A DNA stretch of 64,000 bases, taken from Hamadaea sp013361475 (GTDB lineage: Bacteria > Actinomycetota > Actinomycetes > Mycobacteriales > Micromonosporaceae). This document shows, piece after piece, positions 49,097 through 58,677 of this stretch. Location: positions 33,402 to 97,401 of the forward strand of contig NZ_JBFAHM010000019.1 in NCBI RefSeq assembly GCF_040654195.1, read 5' to 3'. The notes below the pieces were generated by a model that saw nothing but the letters and a program-made list of their open reading frames with translations, was not told the DNA's origin and did no database searches. The position numbers and the translations under genes are program-made. How positions within the stretch are numbered: the first letter of the stretch is position 1; each line of letters opens with the position of its first letter.

Positions 49097-50386
49097 CTAT
49101 GCGAGCACCGATGTCTCCCGAACCGTGTCGCGTACGACACCCCGCTCGATCGGCACGACCGTGCGCGGAGTCACAGCGGTCACCTTGTGACCGAACTGAC
49201 GGAACGACGTCGCCCCACCGGCCAGGACGTCGTAGAGGCGATCGAGGGCGAGCGTGCCGACCGGCGGGTAGACGCGTTCCCGCGGCGGCTCCTGGCCCGG
49301 CTCCAGCGCCCCCTGAAGGATCAGGAAATCCAGGATCTCCGTACGCAGGGAGGGCGGGCACACCGGGGAGTGGTAGAGCACGTTGAGCGCCTGGAAGCGC
49401 ATCGACTGGACGTGCTCGTCGCCCTTGTTGTCGTGGAAGTGGGGATTGCAGGTGCCGATCTGGAGCATCGGCACGCCGACCTCGGGCGGGACCGGGGAGG
49501 CGTCCGGCAGCACGCCGCCGAACTGTTCGAACAGCTCGACGAACTGGAACGGCTCGACGGCGAAGCCGCCGGCCATCCGCATCCGCAGCCCCAGCTCCAG
49601 GCTCAGCGCGTGCTCACCGGCGTTGCCGGTGACGATCGCGTCGGTGCCGAACCCGGAGTACTCGGCGAGCAGCCGGTTGAGGAAGTCGTTGGTGACCTCC
49701 GACGTCCGCCCGCGCTTGCTGAAGAACAGCCGCCCGTCACGGACCTTCGGCTTGGAGTCCCAGGCGATGCGGACCATCGAGTAAGGACTGTCGGCCAACG
49801 CCAGCCCGGCCGCGTAGACCTTGCAGTACTCGTGGACCGACCCGGGGACGTAGTTGTCGGCGTCCACGTAGCCGATGTAGCGACGGCCGCTCATCGCGGC
49901 CAGGGCCATGGCCAGGATCATCGCCTCGCCCTTGCCGCCGCGTACGCCGCCGGTGGTCTCGTCGACGATCTCGGGCATGCCCGCCGCCTTCATGGCGGCG
50001 CCCACCCCGGGATCGCTCTGATGCACCGCCAACGCCGGCCGATTGGCCAACCGGCAGTACTCCTCCAGTGAGCGCAGCTCGATGTCGTACCGGTCCACGG
50101 GGGTCCGGTCGCTGTTCGAGACGAGGACGATCAGGCAGTCGTGCGGAATGCCCGCGAGGACTCCCTCGATCACCCGGCGCGGCTCGTTCATGCAGGGGAC
50201 GACGATGACCATGTCGCGTTCGATTCCCCGGAGCGTGTCCCGGCCGACCACTCGGGTCGAGCCGTCCCCTTGGACCCGCTCGACCTCGTCATCGGCCGCG
50301 GAGGCGTCGATCTCGACGACTCGCTGCAACGGGCTGATTCGGACGGCGCCGAACCGCTCCGTTCGGTACGAATACTCCAACCGCAT
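49097..50386 (-). CDS. mpgS: mannosyl-3-phosphoglycerate synthase (GT55)
   Basis: A 429-residue enzyme that joins GDP-mannose to 3-phosphoglycerate, the first step of mannosylglycerate (compatible solute) synthesis. The GT55 features are VIVVPCMNEPRRVIEGVLAG, VRGGKGEAMILAMALAAMSG, the metal-binding YVDADNYVPGSVHEY and the His-rich ICNPHFHDNKGDEH-like stretch near residue 330. ATG 50386 (MRLEYSYRTERFG) was chosen. No mpgP phosphatase is adjacent, so the second step must be encoded elsewhere or the product is the phosphorylated form. It lies between serA (which uses 3-phosphoglycerate) and ilvC. Confidence 0.88.
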   Translation of the reverse strand: MRLEYSYRTERFGAVRISPLQRVVEIDASAADDEVERVQGDGSTRVVGRDTLRGIERDMVIVVPCMNEPRRVIEGVLAGIPHDCLIVLVSNSDRTPVDRYDIELRSLEEYCRLANRPALAVHQSDPGVGAAMKAAGMPEIVDETTGGVRGGKGEAMILAMALAAMSGRRYIGYVDADNYVPGSVHEYCKVYAAGLALADSPYSMVRIAWDSKPKVRDGRLFFSKRGRTSEVTNDFLNRLLAEYSGFGTDAIVTGNAGEHALSLELGLRMRMAGGFAVEPFQFVELFEQFGGVLPDASPVPPEVGVPMLQIGTCNPHFHDNKGDEHVQSMRFQALNVLYHSPVCPPSLRTEILDFLILQGALEPGQEPPRERVYPPVGTLALDRLYDVLAGGATSFRQFGHKVTAVTPRTVVPIERGVVRDTVRETSVLA

Positions 50387-50480
50387 GGCCGGACGATACC
50401 TGAACGGACGATAAAGCACCCACCCTTGCGGTTTCAGTTGACGCCAAGCGGATGAACACTCTGTGACGCAGACCGACAAA

Positions 50481-50519
50481 ACGGGCCACGCTTCGAGGGA
50501 TCGCCCCGGCGTGGCCCGT
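50481..50519 (-). terminator. intrinsic terminator of the ilvBNC operon
   Basis: The arms ACGGGCCACGC and GCGTGGCCCGT form an 11-bp stem. Read on the minus strand it is followed by TTTGTC after the stem's final T, and it lies 34 bp past the ilvC stop. Confidence 0.85.
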
Positions 50520-50552
50520 CTCTTACCTGAAGGTTCGGTGGTCCCGAATTTC

Positions 50553-51563
<1,011 letters not shown>

Positions 51564-51656
51564 TTGAACTCTTCCTTCCTGGGCAAACCTTGCTCATCCT
51601 GCCGCCGGGCCGTCGCTGGCCCGTACGGTGGGACGGGACGTCTCACAATGTGAACC

Positions 51657-51720
51657 CGCTGGATCAGGGTTCCGGGTCGAATCTTGGTCCAAGATTCGAC
51701 CGAGAACCCTGATCCAGCGC
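51657..51720. repeat. palindromic intergenic repeat, copy 4, inside the ilv operon
   Basis: A 64-bp palindrome starting CGCTGGATCAGGGTTCCGGG, with core GAATCTTGGTCCAAGATTC and end AACCCTGATCCAGCGC. It lies 13 bp past the ilvN stop and 94 bp before the ilvC start, so a transcript of the whole operon carries it as a large internal hairpin. Confidence 0.9.
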
Positions 51721-51732
51721 AAACGACACGGG

Positions 51733-52254
51733 TCAGGCGGCGGAGCGGAGTGCCGGAGCGGCGGTGATGGAGCGCGAGCCCCGGCCGATCGCGACCCGGC
51801 CCGACTGCACCATCTCCTTGATCCCGAACGGCTCCAGGTCCCGGAGCAGCGCGTCGAGCTTCTCCGAGGTCCCGGTCGCCTCGATGGTGAGAGCGTCCGC
51901 CGCGACGTCCACGACGCGCGCCCGGAACAGCTGCACCGTCTCCAGCACCTGCGACCGGATCGGCCGGTCCGCCCGCACCTTCACGAGCAGCAGTTCGCGC
52001 TGCACCGAGGCGGCCGGCTCCAGCTCCACGATCTTCAGCACGTTGATCAGCTTGTTGAGCTGCTTGGTGACCTGCTCCAACGGCTGGGTCTCCGCGTCCA
52101 CCACGATGGTGATCCGGGAGATCTCGGGATGCTCGGTCTCCCCCACCGCGAGCGAGTCGATGTTGAACCCGCGCCGGGAGAACAGCCCCGAGACCCGGGC
52201 GAGCACGCCCGGCTTGTTCTCCACCAGAACCGACAGCGTGTGCTTCGTGGCCAT
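51733..52254 (-). CDS. ilvN: acetolactate synthase small (regulatory) subunit
   Basis: A 173-residue regulatory subunit with an N-terminal ACT domain (HTLSVLVENKPGVLARVSGL, then FSRRGFNIDSLAVGETEH), where valine binds, and a C-terminal ACT-like half (LLVKVRADRPIRSQVLETVQ). It activates the large subunit and makes it valine-sensitive. Its ATG at 52254 shares one base with the ilvB stop, so expression is coupled. The last dozen residues are rich in Ala/Arg. The usual symbol in actinobacteria is ilvN (also ilvH). Confidence 0.97.
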   Translation of the reverse strand: MATKHTLSVLVENKPGVLARVSGLFSRRGFNIDSLAVGETEHPEISRITIVVDAETQPLEQVTKQLNKLINVLKIVELEPAASVQRELLLVKVRADRPIRSQVLETVQLFRARVVDVAADALTIEATGTSEKLDALLRDLEPFGIKEMVQSGRVAIGRGSRSITAAPALRSAA

Positions 52255-54074
52255 CACAGGTCGTCCTCGTCGAAGATGGGGCGCACGCCCCGGGCGAACA
52301 TGATCTCGTCGTTGCTCGTGCCCGCGGCCACCATCGGCCACACCATGGCATCCTTGCCGACCACGAACTCCACCACGACGGGGGCGTCGTCGATCGCCAT
52401 CGCGGCCTCGATCGTCTTGTCGACGTCGGCCGCGCTCTCGCAGCGCATCCCGATGCAGCCGAGCGCCTCCGCGAGCTTCACGAAATCCGGGATGCGGTGC
52501 TTGTGCGTACCGAGGTCGGTGTTGGAGTAGCGCTCGCCGTAGAACAGCGTCTGCCACTGCCGGACCATGCCCAGGTTGCCGTTGTTGATCACGGCGATCT
52601 TGACCGGGATGCCTTCGAGGGCGCAGGTCGCGAGTTCCTGGTTGGTCATCTGGAAGCAGCCGTCGCCGTCGATCGCCCAGACCACGGTCCCGGGCCGGCC
52701 GACCTTCGCGCCCATGGCGGCGGGAACGGCGTACCCCATGGTCCCCAGGCCGCCGGAGTTCAGCCAGGTGCCCGGCTTCTCGTACTTGATGAACTGGCTG
52801 GCCCACATCTGGTGCTGGCCGACACCGGCGACGTAGATCGCCTCGGGTCCGGCGATCTCACCGATGCGCTGGATGACGTACTGCGGGGCGAGGGTGCCGT
52901 CACTGGGCTCGTCGTAGCCCAGCGGATAGGTGGTTCGCATCTGGTCGAGCTGGCTCCACCACTCGGCCAGCCGCTTGCGGCTCGCCTCGTCCTGCCCGGC
53001 GAGCGCGGTCAACAGCTCCTCGATGACGTGCTTGGCGTCGCCCACGATCGGCACGTCCACCGTGCGGTTCTTGCCGATCTCGGCGGGGTCGATGTCGGCG
53101 TGGATGATCTGCGCGTCCGGCGCGAAGGTCTCCAGCTTGCCGGTCACCCGGTCGTCGAACCGCGCGCCCAGGGCGATCAGCAGGTCCGAGCGCTGGAGGG
53201 CGTACACCGCCGCGACGGTGCCGTGCATGCCGGGCATGCCCAGGTGCTGGGGGTGCGAGTCGGGGAACGCGCCGCGCGCCATCAGGGTGGTCACCACCGG
53301 CGCGCCGGTCAGCTCGGCCAGCTCCTTCAGCGCGTCGGTCGCCTGCGCCTTCAGCACGCCGCCGCCCACATACAGAACCGGGCGCTTGGCCTGGCCGATC
53401 AGCCGGGCGGCCTCGCGGATCTGCTTGCCGTGCGGGTGCAGGGTCGGCCGGTAGCCGGGCAGGTCCAGGACCGGGGGCCAGCTGAAGGTGGTCTGGTTGG
53501 TCAGCACGTCCTTGGGGATGTCGACCAGCACCGGGCCCGGCCGGCCGGTCGCGGCGAGGTGGAACGCCTCGGCCAGGATGCGGGGGATGTCCTCGCCTTC
53601 CTGCACGAGGAAGTTGTGCTTGGTGATCGGCAGCGTGATGCCCTGGATGTCGGCCTCCTGGAAGGCGTCCGACCCGATCGAGGGCCGCGCCACCTGCCCG
53701 GTGATCGCGACGATCGGCACCGAGTCCATGTACGCGTCGGCGATCGGCGTGACGAGGTTGGTCGCACCCGGGCCGGACGTCGCGATGCAGACGCCCACCT
53801 TGCCGGTGGCCTGTGCGTACCCGGTCGCCGCGTGCCCCGCGCCCTGCTCGTGGCGGACGAGGATGTGCCGGACGGAGGAGTCGAAGATCGGGTCGTACGC
53901 CGGGAGGATGGCGCCGCCCGGAATCCCGAACATCACCTCTACTCCGAGCGCCTCCAGCGACTTGACCAGGCTCTGCGCGCCGGTCACCGAGACGGGTGCG
54001 GGCGGCGGCGGGGTGGCCGCCGTGCGATGGGCGGCGGCCCGCTGAGCGAGCGCCTCCGGTGTGGGTCTGGTCAT
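52254..54074 (-). CDS. ilvB: acetolactate synthase large (catalytic) subunit
   Basis: A 606-residue ThDP-, FAD- and Mg-dependent enzyme making acetolactate and acetohydroxybutyrate, the first common step of valine, leucine and isoleucine synthesis. The ThDP-activating Glu is in HILVRHEQGAGHAATGYAQA, the FAD domain is around GARFDDRVTGKLETF, and the ThDP-Mg motif GDG..NN is DGDGCFQMTNQELATCALEG plus INNGNLGMVRQW. ATG 54074 (MTRPTPEALAQR) has AGAGG upstream. An Ala/Pro-rich N-terminal tail precedes the domain. The 5' region carries the leader-peptide attenuator at 54114-54213. Confidence 0.97.
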   Translation of the reverse strand: MTRPTPEALAQRAAAHRTAATPPPPAPVSVTGAQSLVKSLEALGVEVMFGIPGGAILPAYDPIFDSSVRHILVRHEQGAGHAATGYAQATGKVGVCIATSGPGATNLVTPIADAYMDSVPIVAITGQVARPSIGSDAFQEADIQGITLPITKHNFLVQEGEDIPRILAEAFHLAATGRPGPVLVDIPKDVLTNQTTFSWPPVLDLPGYRPTLHPHGKQIREAARLIGQAKRPVLYVGGGVLKAQATDALKELAELTGAPVVTTLMARGAFPDSHPQHLGMPGMHGTVAAVYALQRSDLLIALGARFDDRVTGKLETFAPDAQIIHADIDPAEIGKNRTVDVPIVGDAKHVIEELLTALAGQDEASRKRLAEWWSQLDQMRTTYPLGYDEPSDGTLAPQYVIQRIGEIAGPEAIYVAGVGQHQMWASQFIKYEKPGTWLNSGGLGTMGYAVPAAMGAKVGRPGTVVWAIDGDGCFQMTNQELATCALEGIPVKIAVINNGNLGMVRQWQTLFYGERYSNTDLGTHKHRIPDFVKLAEALGCIGMRCESAADVDKTIEAAMAIDDAPVVVEFVVGKDAMVWPMVAAGTSNDEIMFARGVRPIFDEDDL

Positions 54075-54113
54075 TCCTCTGCCTCTCGGTAACCCCAACG
54101 GCCGTCTGAACCC

Positions 54114-54178
54114 AATAAAAAAGCCCTCGTGCTGTATGCACGGGGCTAGCGCACTCTCGATCTTGCTGAGAGTGCGCT
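54114..54178 (-). promoter_or_regulatory. ilvB attenuator: leader hairpin and intrinsic terminator
   Basis: Read on the minus strand, a perfect 11-bp hairpin AGCGCACTCTC/GAGAGTGCGCT begins at the last base of the leader stop codon (54178 to 54148). It is followed directly by a second hairpin, AGCCC..GTGC/GCAC..GGGCT (54147-54122), and TTTTTTATT. Stalling in the leader would alter the first hairpin and so the terminator. This is the ordinary arrangement of ribosome-mediated attenuation. I have not proved an antiterminator pairing. Confidence 0.8.
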
Positions 54179-54213
54179 CAGGTAAGTACTCGGGCGACGT
54201 GCCGGGTCGACAT
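54178..54213 (-). CDS. ilvB leader peptide (11 residues)
   Basis: ATG TCG ACC CGG CAC GTC GCC CGA GTA CTT ACC TGA encodes MSTRHVARVLT. Val appears at codons 6 and 9 and Leu at codon 10, with GTA and CTT being rare in such a GC-rich genome; both would slow translation when branched-chain aminoacyl-tRNA is short. The stop codon touches the first attenuator hairpin. The ATG lies four bases past the stop of the upstream GGDEF-EAL gene. A leader with so few control codons is modest, but the position is exact. Confidence 0.72.
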   Translation of the reverse strand: MSTRHVARVLT

Positions 54214-54217
54214 GGCG

Positions 54218-56527
54218 TCAACTCTTACGCATCTCAGCCGCTGAGTCAACTTCTCCCAGCTTCTGGGACAACGGTGTCGGCTGTGCCGGCAGCATCGACG
54301 GCTGAGCCGAGGCGAGCAGCGCTTCCATATGCTCCGCCGGCACTCCCCAGCCGAAGAGGCTGCCCTGTCCGAATCGGCACCCGGCGCGCTCCACCGTCGC
54401 GCGCTGACCCTTGTCGGTGATCCCCTCGGCGATGACCTCCAGCCCGAGCCGGTGCCCCATGCGTACCACCACGTCCACCATCGGAGCGGGCTGCGACTCG
54501 CGGACGCCGGTGTCCCAGACCAGGCTGTGGTCGATCTTGAGGATGTCGACGGGCAGATGGCGCAGCTGCCCGAGCGAGGAGTAGCCGGAGCCGAAGTCGT
54601 CGAGCGCGATCCGCGCGCCCATGTCGCGCAGCGCCGCGAGCCGGGCCTTCAGCTCGTCGAGGTCGGTCGCGACGGCCTGCTCGGTGACCTCGAAGACGAG
54701 CCGCGACGCCGGTACGCGATGCGCCCGCAACACCTCGGCGACGCGCGTCACGTACTCCGCGGGGTGCAGTTCGCGCGGCGAGACGTTGACCGACACCCAG
54801 ACGTCGTGGCCGTCGGCGAGCCACCGGGACAGCTGGCGGCACGCCTCGTTGAGCACCCACGTGCCGAGCTGGACGATCTGCCCGGACTCCTCGGCGATCG
54901 GGATGAACTCGTCGGGCCGGATGGCGCCCAGCTCCGGATGGTGCCACCGCATCAGGGCCTCCGCCCCGATCGGGCGCATCGACGGCAGCGCCACGACCGG
55001 CTGGAACACCACTCGCAACTCGTCGCGCTCGATCGCTCCCCGCAACTCGTGCTCGAGCGTCGTATGCCGCCGCAGCCATTCGTCGTACTCCTGCGAGTAC
55101 TCCTCGACCCGGTTCTTGCCCCGCTGCTTGGCGAAGCGCAACGCCAGATCGGCGTTGCGCATGAGCATCGGCACGCTGTCGGCCTCCTTGCAGCCGGCGA
55201 GCCCGATGCTGGCCGAGAGGTAGACCATGCCTTGCCGCGCCTGATACGGCCGGCACAAGACGCCGAGCAGCCGTTCGGCGACGAGCATCGCCTCGGCCGG
55301 GCGCGCCCACATGAGCACCGCGAACTCGTCGCCGCCGAGCCGGGCCGCCACGTCGCCGGGGCGCAGGTTGAGCCGCAGCCGCTGGCCGACCTCGACCAGC
55401 ACGTCGTCGCCGACGTCGTGGCCGCGCATGTCGTTGACGTTCTTGAAGCCGTCCAGGTCGATGGCGAGCAGGGTGCACGGCGGGCCGCCGACGGCGTCCT
55501 CGAACAGCGTCCGCAGCAGGCCGCGCCGGTTGCTGAGCCCGGTCAGCGGATCGGTGTGGGCCAGCTCCCGGAAGTGGCGTTCGCTGTCGGCCAGGCGGGT
55601 GGCGTACCGCTTCACATCGAGGTAGCCGAGCTGCTGCCGGGCGACCAGGAGCAGCCCGACCACCATGCCGGCGATGATGGTCGGCAGGTCGAGGGTGCCC
55701 TCGTTCCGCGACGCCTGGTACGTCGTCGCCACGAGGATGGCGAACACCGGGGTCAGCGCGGTGAGCAGGCCGGAGGTCGGGGCGGGGAGTTCGAGTTCGG
55801 CCCGGACGTCGCGCCAGCGCGGGCGGTACGCCATCAGCCCGACGCCGAGCGGCAGCAGCCCGCCGCCCACCAGGATCATCCAGCTCAACCCGTAGCAGAT
55901 GCCGGTGCCGAGGGCGGTCTCGGCGATCACGGCCAGCGCCGCGCCGAGGGCCGCCCGCGCGATCGGCCGCCGGGGCGGCTGCACGCGGGTGGACAAGGTC
56001 AAGGCCAGCCCGGCGGTCAACGGGGTCAGCACCGCGGCGACCGCGATCGGCACGCAGCCGCCCCGGCTCGGCAGCGGGAACAAGGCCGAGTTCGGGTTGA
56101 CCACGAGCACCCAGCCGCAGATGAACAACGCCGCGCCGATGGTCAGCCCGTCGAGCAGGTGCCTCGTGCGTACGCCCGGGGTGTCGCCGATGCCCGGCAG
56201 CCGGAGCAGTCCCCAGCCGAGGATGGGAGCGCCGAGGATGGCGCCGAGGGCGATCAGCCCGCCGAGCATCATGCGTCCGTGCCGATCGTCCTGCCAGCCG
56301 TCGGCCAGGAAGGCGAGCGCGGCGACGGTTGCGAGGAGCGGCCCGGCCAGGACCACCACGACCCCGACGGCGAGGAGCCGGGGGCCGCGGGAGGACCGGC
56401 CGCTGGCGCGGGCCGCTCGCCACAGGGACCAGGCACCCGGCAGCGCGACGATGGCGCTCACCGTGGCCGCGAGCGCCAGCGGCCGCTCCAGCGGAGCGGC
56501 TGCCGGCAGTCCCGGGGGGAGGAGCAC
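54218..56527 (-). CDS. membrane-bound GGDEF-EAL (cyclic di-GMP) protein
   Basis: A protein of about 769 residues with some eight transmembrane helices in the first 300 (LAVGVVVVLAGPLLATVAAL, LLDGLTIGAALFICGWVLVV and others). A diguanylate cyclase domain with intact RLGGDEF at about 400 follows (LAIDLDGFKNVNDMRGHDVG), then a phosphodiesterase domain with EALMRW, VSVNVSPRELHP, DDFGSGYSSLG and KIDHSLVW. Both active sites look intact, so it may make and break cyclic di-GMP. The usual EGVET motif reads EGITDKGQ, a change that may weaken the EAL dimer. The start is uncertain: GTG 56527 chosen, TTG 56590 possible. Confidence 0.9.
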   Translation of the reverse strand: MLLPPGLPAAAPLERPLALAATVSAIVALPGAWSLWRAARASGRSSRGPRLLAVGVVVVLAGPLLATVAALAFLADGWQDDRHGRMMLGGLIALGAILGAPILGWGLLRLPGIGDTPGVRTRHLLDGLTIGAALFICGWVLVVNPNSALFPLPSRGGCVPIAVAAVLTPLTAGLALTLSTRVQPPRRPIARAALGAALAVIAETALGTGICYGLSWMILVGGGLLPLGVGLMAYRPRWRDVRAELELPAPTSGLLTALTPVFAILVATTYQASRNEGTLDLPTIIAGMVVGLLLVARQQLGYLDVKRYATRLADSERHFRELAHTDPLTGLSNRRGLLRTLFEDAVGGPPCTLLAIDLDGFKNVNDMRGHDVGDDVLVEVGQRLRLNLRPGDVAARLGGDEFAVLMWARPAEAMLVAERLLGVLCRPYQARQGMVYLSASIGLAGCKEADSVPMLMRNADLALRFAKQRGKNRVEEYSQEYDEWLRRHTTLEHELRGAIERDELRVVFQPVVALPSMRPIGAEALMRWHHPELGAIRPDEFIPIAEESGQIVQLGTWVLNEACRQLSRWLADGHDVWVSVNVSPRELHPAEYVTRVAEVLRAHRVPASRLVFEVTEQAVATDLDELKARLAALRDMGARIALDDFGSGYSSLGQLRHLPVDILKIDHSLVWDTGVRESQPAPMVDVVVRMGHRLGLEVIAEGITDKGQRATVERAGCRFGQGSLFGWGVPAEHMEALLASAQPSMLPAQPTPLSQKLGEVDSAAEMRKS
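54222..54249 (-). promoter_or_regulatory. candidate ilvBNC promoter
   Basis: TTGACT (54244-54249) and TAAGAG (54222-54227) are 16 bp apart and lie at the end of the GGDEF-EAL coding region. The predicted start would be within a few bases of the leader-peptide ATG, making the leader nearly leaderless. Confidence 0.45.
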
Positions 56528-56679
56528 GATTCCACTCTGCCGTACCGAAAAGATCCTTTCCGCACCCGCTGTGCGATTCGGAGTTAACAATTCGGCGTTC
56601 GAGGGACGGGTTCCCGACAGATGGACCGGGCCGGGTGCGCGGCGAGCCGTTCCGGAATCGCGGTGGCAGACTTTTCAGC

Positions 56680-58527
56680 ATGGTTGAGCTGCGGTCGAGG
56701 ACCTCCACGCACGGCCGGACTATGGCGGGCGCACGGGCGCTGTGGCGCGCCACCGGCATGACCGACGACGATTTCGGCAAGCCGATCGTCGCCATCGCCA
56801 ACAGCTACACCCAGTTCGTACCGGGTCACGTCCACCTCAAGGACCTCGGCGGCCTCGTCGCCGACGCGGTGGCGGCGGCCGGCGGAGTGGGCCGCGAGTT
56901 CAACACCATCGCGGTCGACGACGGCATCGCGATGGGCCACGCCGGCATGCTCTACTCGCTGCCCAGCCGCGAGCTGATCGCCGACGCCGTGGAGTACATG
57001 GTGCAGGCGCACTGCGCCGACGCCCTGGTCTGCATCTCCAACTGCGACAAGATCACGCCGGGCATGCTGCTGGCCGCGCTGCGGCTCAACATCCCGACGG
57101 TCTTCGTCTCCGGCGGCCCCATGGAGGCCGGCAAGACGGTGGCGATCGAGGGCGTCGTCCACGAGAAGCTCGACCTGATCGACGCGATGGTCGCCGCCTC
57201 CAACGACTCCGTCAGCGAGGCCGACCTCGACCGGATCGAGCGGTCCGCCTGCCCGACCTGCGGCTCCTGCTCCGGCATGTTCACCGCGAACTCGATGAAC
57301 TGCCTGACCGAGGCGATCGGCCTGGCCCTGCCCGGCAACGGATCCACGCTGGCCACCCACGCCGCCCGTAAGGAGCTGTTCGAGCGGGCGGGTTCGCTGA
57401 TCGTCGACCTGTGCAAGCGCTATTACGACGGCGACGACGCCTCGGTGCTCCCGCGGGCGATCGCCACCCGTGAGGCGTTCGAGAACGCCGTGGCGCTCGA
57501 CGTCGCGATGGGCGGCTCGACGAACACCGTGCTGCACCTGCTGGCCGCGGCCCGGGAGGCCGAGCTGGACTTCGGCGTCGCCGACATCGACGCCGTCTCC
57601 CGCCGGGTGCCCTGCCTGGCCAAGGTCGCGCCGAACTCGCCGAAGTACCACATGGAAGACGTCCACCGGGCCGGCGGCATCCCCGCCATCCTCGGCGAAC
57701 TCGACCGCGGCGGGATGCTGCACCGCGACGTCCACTCCGTGCACTCCCCCGACCTGACGTCGTGGCTGGCCGAGTGGGACATCCGCAGCGGATCCACGAG
57801 CGACGCGGCGATCGAACTGTTCCACGCCGCTCCGGGCGGAGTGCGTACGACGGAGCCGTTCTCGACGCAGAACCGGTGGGCCACGCTGGACACCGACGCG
57901 GCGGGCGGTTGCATCCGCTCGGTCGAGCACGCGTACACCGCCGACGGCGGGCTCGCCGTGCTCCACGGCAACCTCGCCGAGGACGGCTGCGTGGTCAAGA
58001 CGGCGGGCGTGCCCGAGGAGGTCTGGCGGTTCAGCGGACCGGCCAAGGTGTTCGAGTCCCAGGACGACGCGGTCACCGGCATCCTCGCCGGCCAGATCGT
58101 CCCCGGCGACGTCGTGGTCATCCGCTACGAGGGCCCCAAGGGCGGGCCGGGCATGCAGGAGATGCTCTACCCGACCTCCTTCCTCAAGGGCCGGGGCCTG
58201 GGCAAGAGCTGCGCGCTGATCACCGACGGCCGGTTCTCCGGCGGCACCAGCGGGCTGTCCATCGGGCACATCTCGCCCGAGGCGGCCGGCGGCGGACTCA
58301 TCGCGCTCGTCGAGCCCGGCGACATCATCAGCATCGACATCCCGGCCCGCAGCATCGTCCTGGAGGTACCGCAGGACGTCCTCGACGCCCGGCGGGTCGC
58401 CCAGGACAAGCGGGACAAGCCGTACACGCCGGTCGACCGGGTCCGGCCGATCAGCGCGGCACTGCGGGCGTACGCGTCGATGACGACCAGCGCCAGCGAC
58501 GGGGCGTACCGGCGCGTCCCCGACTGA
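56680..58527 (+). CDS. ilvD: dihydroxy-acid dehydratase
   Basis: A 615-residue Fe-S enzyme forming 2-oxo acids in valine and isoleucine synthesis. The Fe-S ligand Cys are in ISNCDKITPGM and CPTCGSCSGMFTANSMNCL. The active-site serine region is TDGRFSGGTSGLSIGH. Length suits the Escherichia-type (616 residues) rather than the shorter form. ATG 56680 is near MVELRSRTSTHGRTMAGARA, the usual start; the longer in-frame ORF comes from the gap. It is divergent from the GGDEF-EAL gene, separate from ilvBNC. The palindromic repeat follows the stop by 25 bp. Confidence 0.96.
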   Translation: MVELRSRTSTHGRTMAGARALWRATGMTDDDFGKPIVAIANSYTQFVPGHVHLKDLGGLVADAVAAAGGVGREFNTIAVDDGIAMGHAGMLYSLPSRELIADAVEYMVQAHCADALVCISNCDKITPGMLLAALRLNIPTVFVSGGPMEAGKTVAIEGVVHEKLDLIDAMVAASNDSVSEADLDRIERSACPTCGSCSGMFTANSMNCLTEAIGLALPGNGSTLATHAARKELFERAGSLIVDLCKRYYDGDDASVLPRAIATREAFENAVALDVAMGGSTNTVLHLLAAAREAELDFGVADIDAVSRRVPCLAKVAPNSPKYHMEDVHRAGGIPAILGELDRGGMLHRDVHSVHSPDLTSWLAEWDIRSGSTSDAAIELFHAAPGGVRTTEPFSTQNRWATLDTDAAGGCIRSVEHAYTADGGLAVLHGNLAEDGCVVKTAGVPEEVWRFSGPAKVFESQDDAVTGILAGQIVPGDVVVIRYEGPKGGPGMQEMLYPTSFLKGRGLGKSCALITDGRFSGGTSGLSIGHISPEAAGGGLIALVEPGDIISIDIPARSIVLEVPQDVLDARRVAQDKRDKPYTPVDRVRPISAALRAYASMTTSASDGAYRRVPD

Positions 58528-58551
58528 CCTGACCCCTTCCCGCCGCCCAGC

Positions 58552-58625
58552 CTTGAGCGCTGGATCAGGGATCCGGGTCGAATCTTGGTCAAGATTCGAC
58601 CGAGAACCCTGATCCAGCGCTCAAG
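58552..58625. repeat. palindromic intergenic repeat, copy 5 (longest)
   Basis: Here the palindrome extends to 74 bp, from CTTGAGCGCTGGATCAGGG to AACCCTGATCCAGCGCTCAAG, with the core GAATCTTGGTCAAGATTC. It lies 25 bp past the ilvD stop and 53 bp before the next gene. Confidence 0.9.
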
Positions 58626-58677
58626 CGGGCCGGTGCCCAGGCGGCCGCGTTCACATGAGCGGGATACGTTGGGGCGC

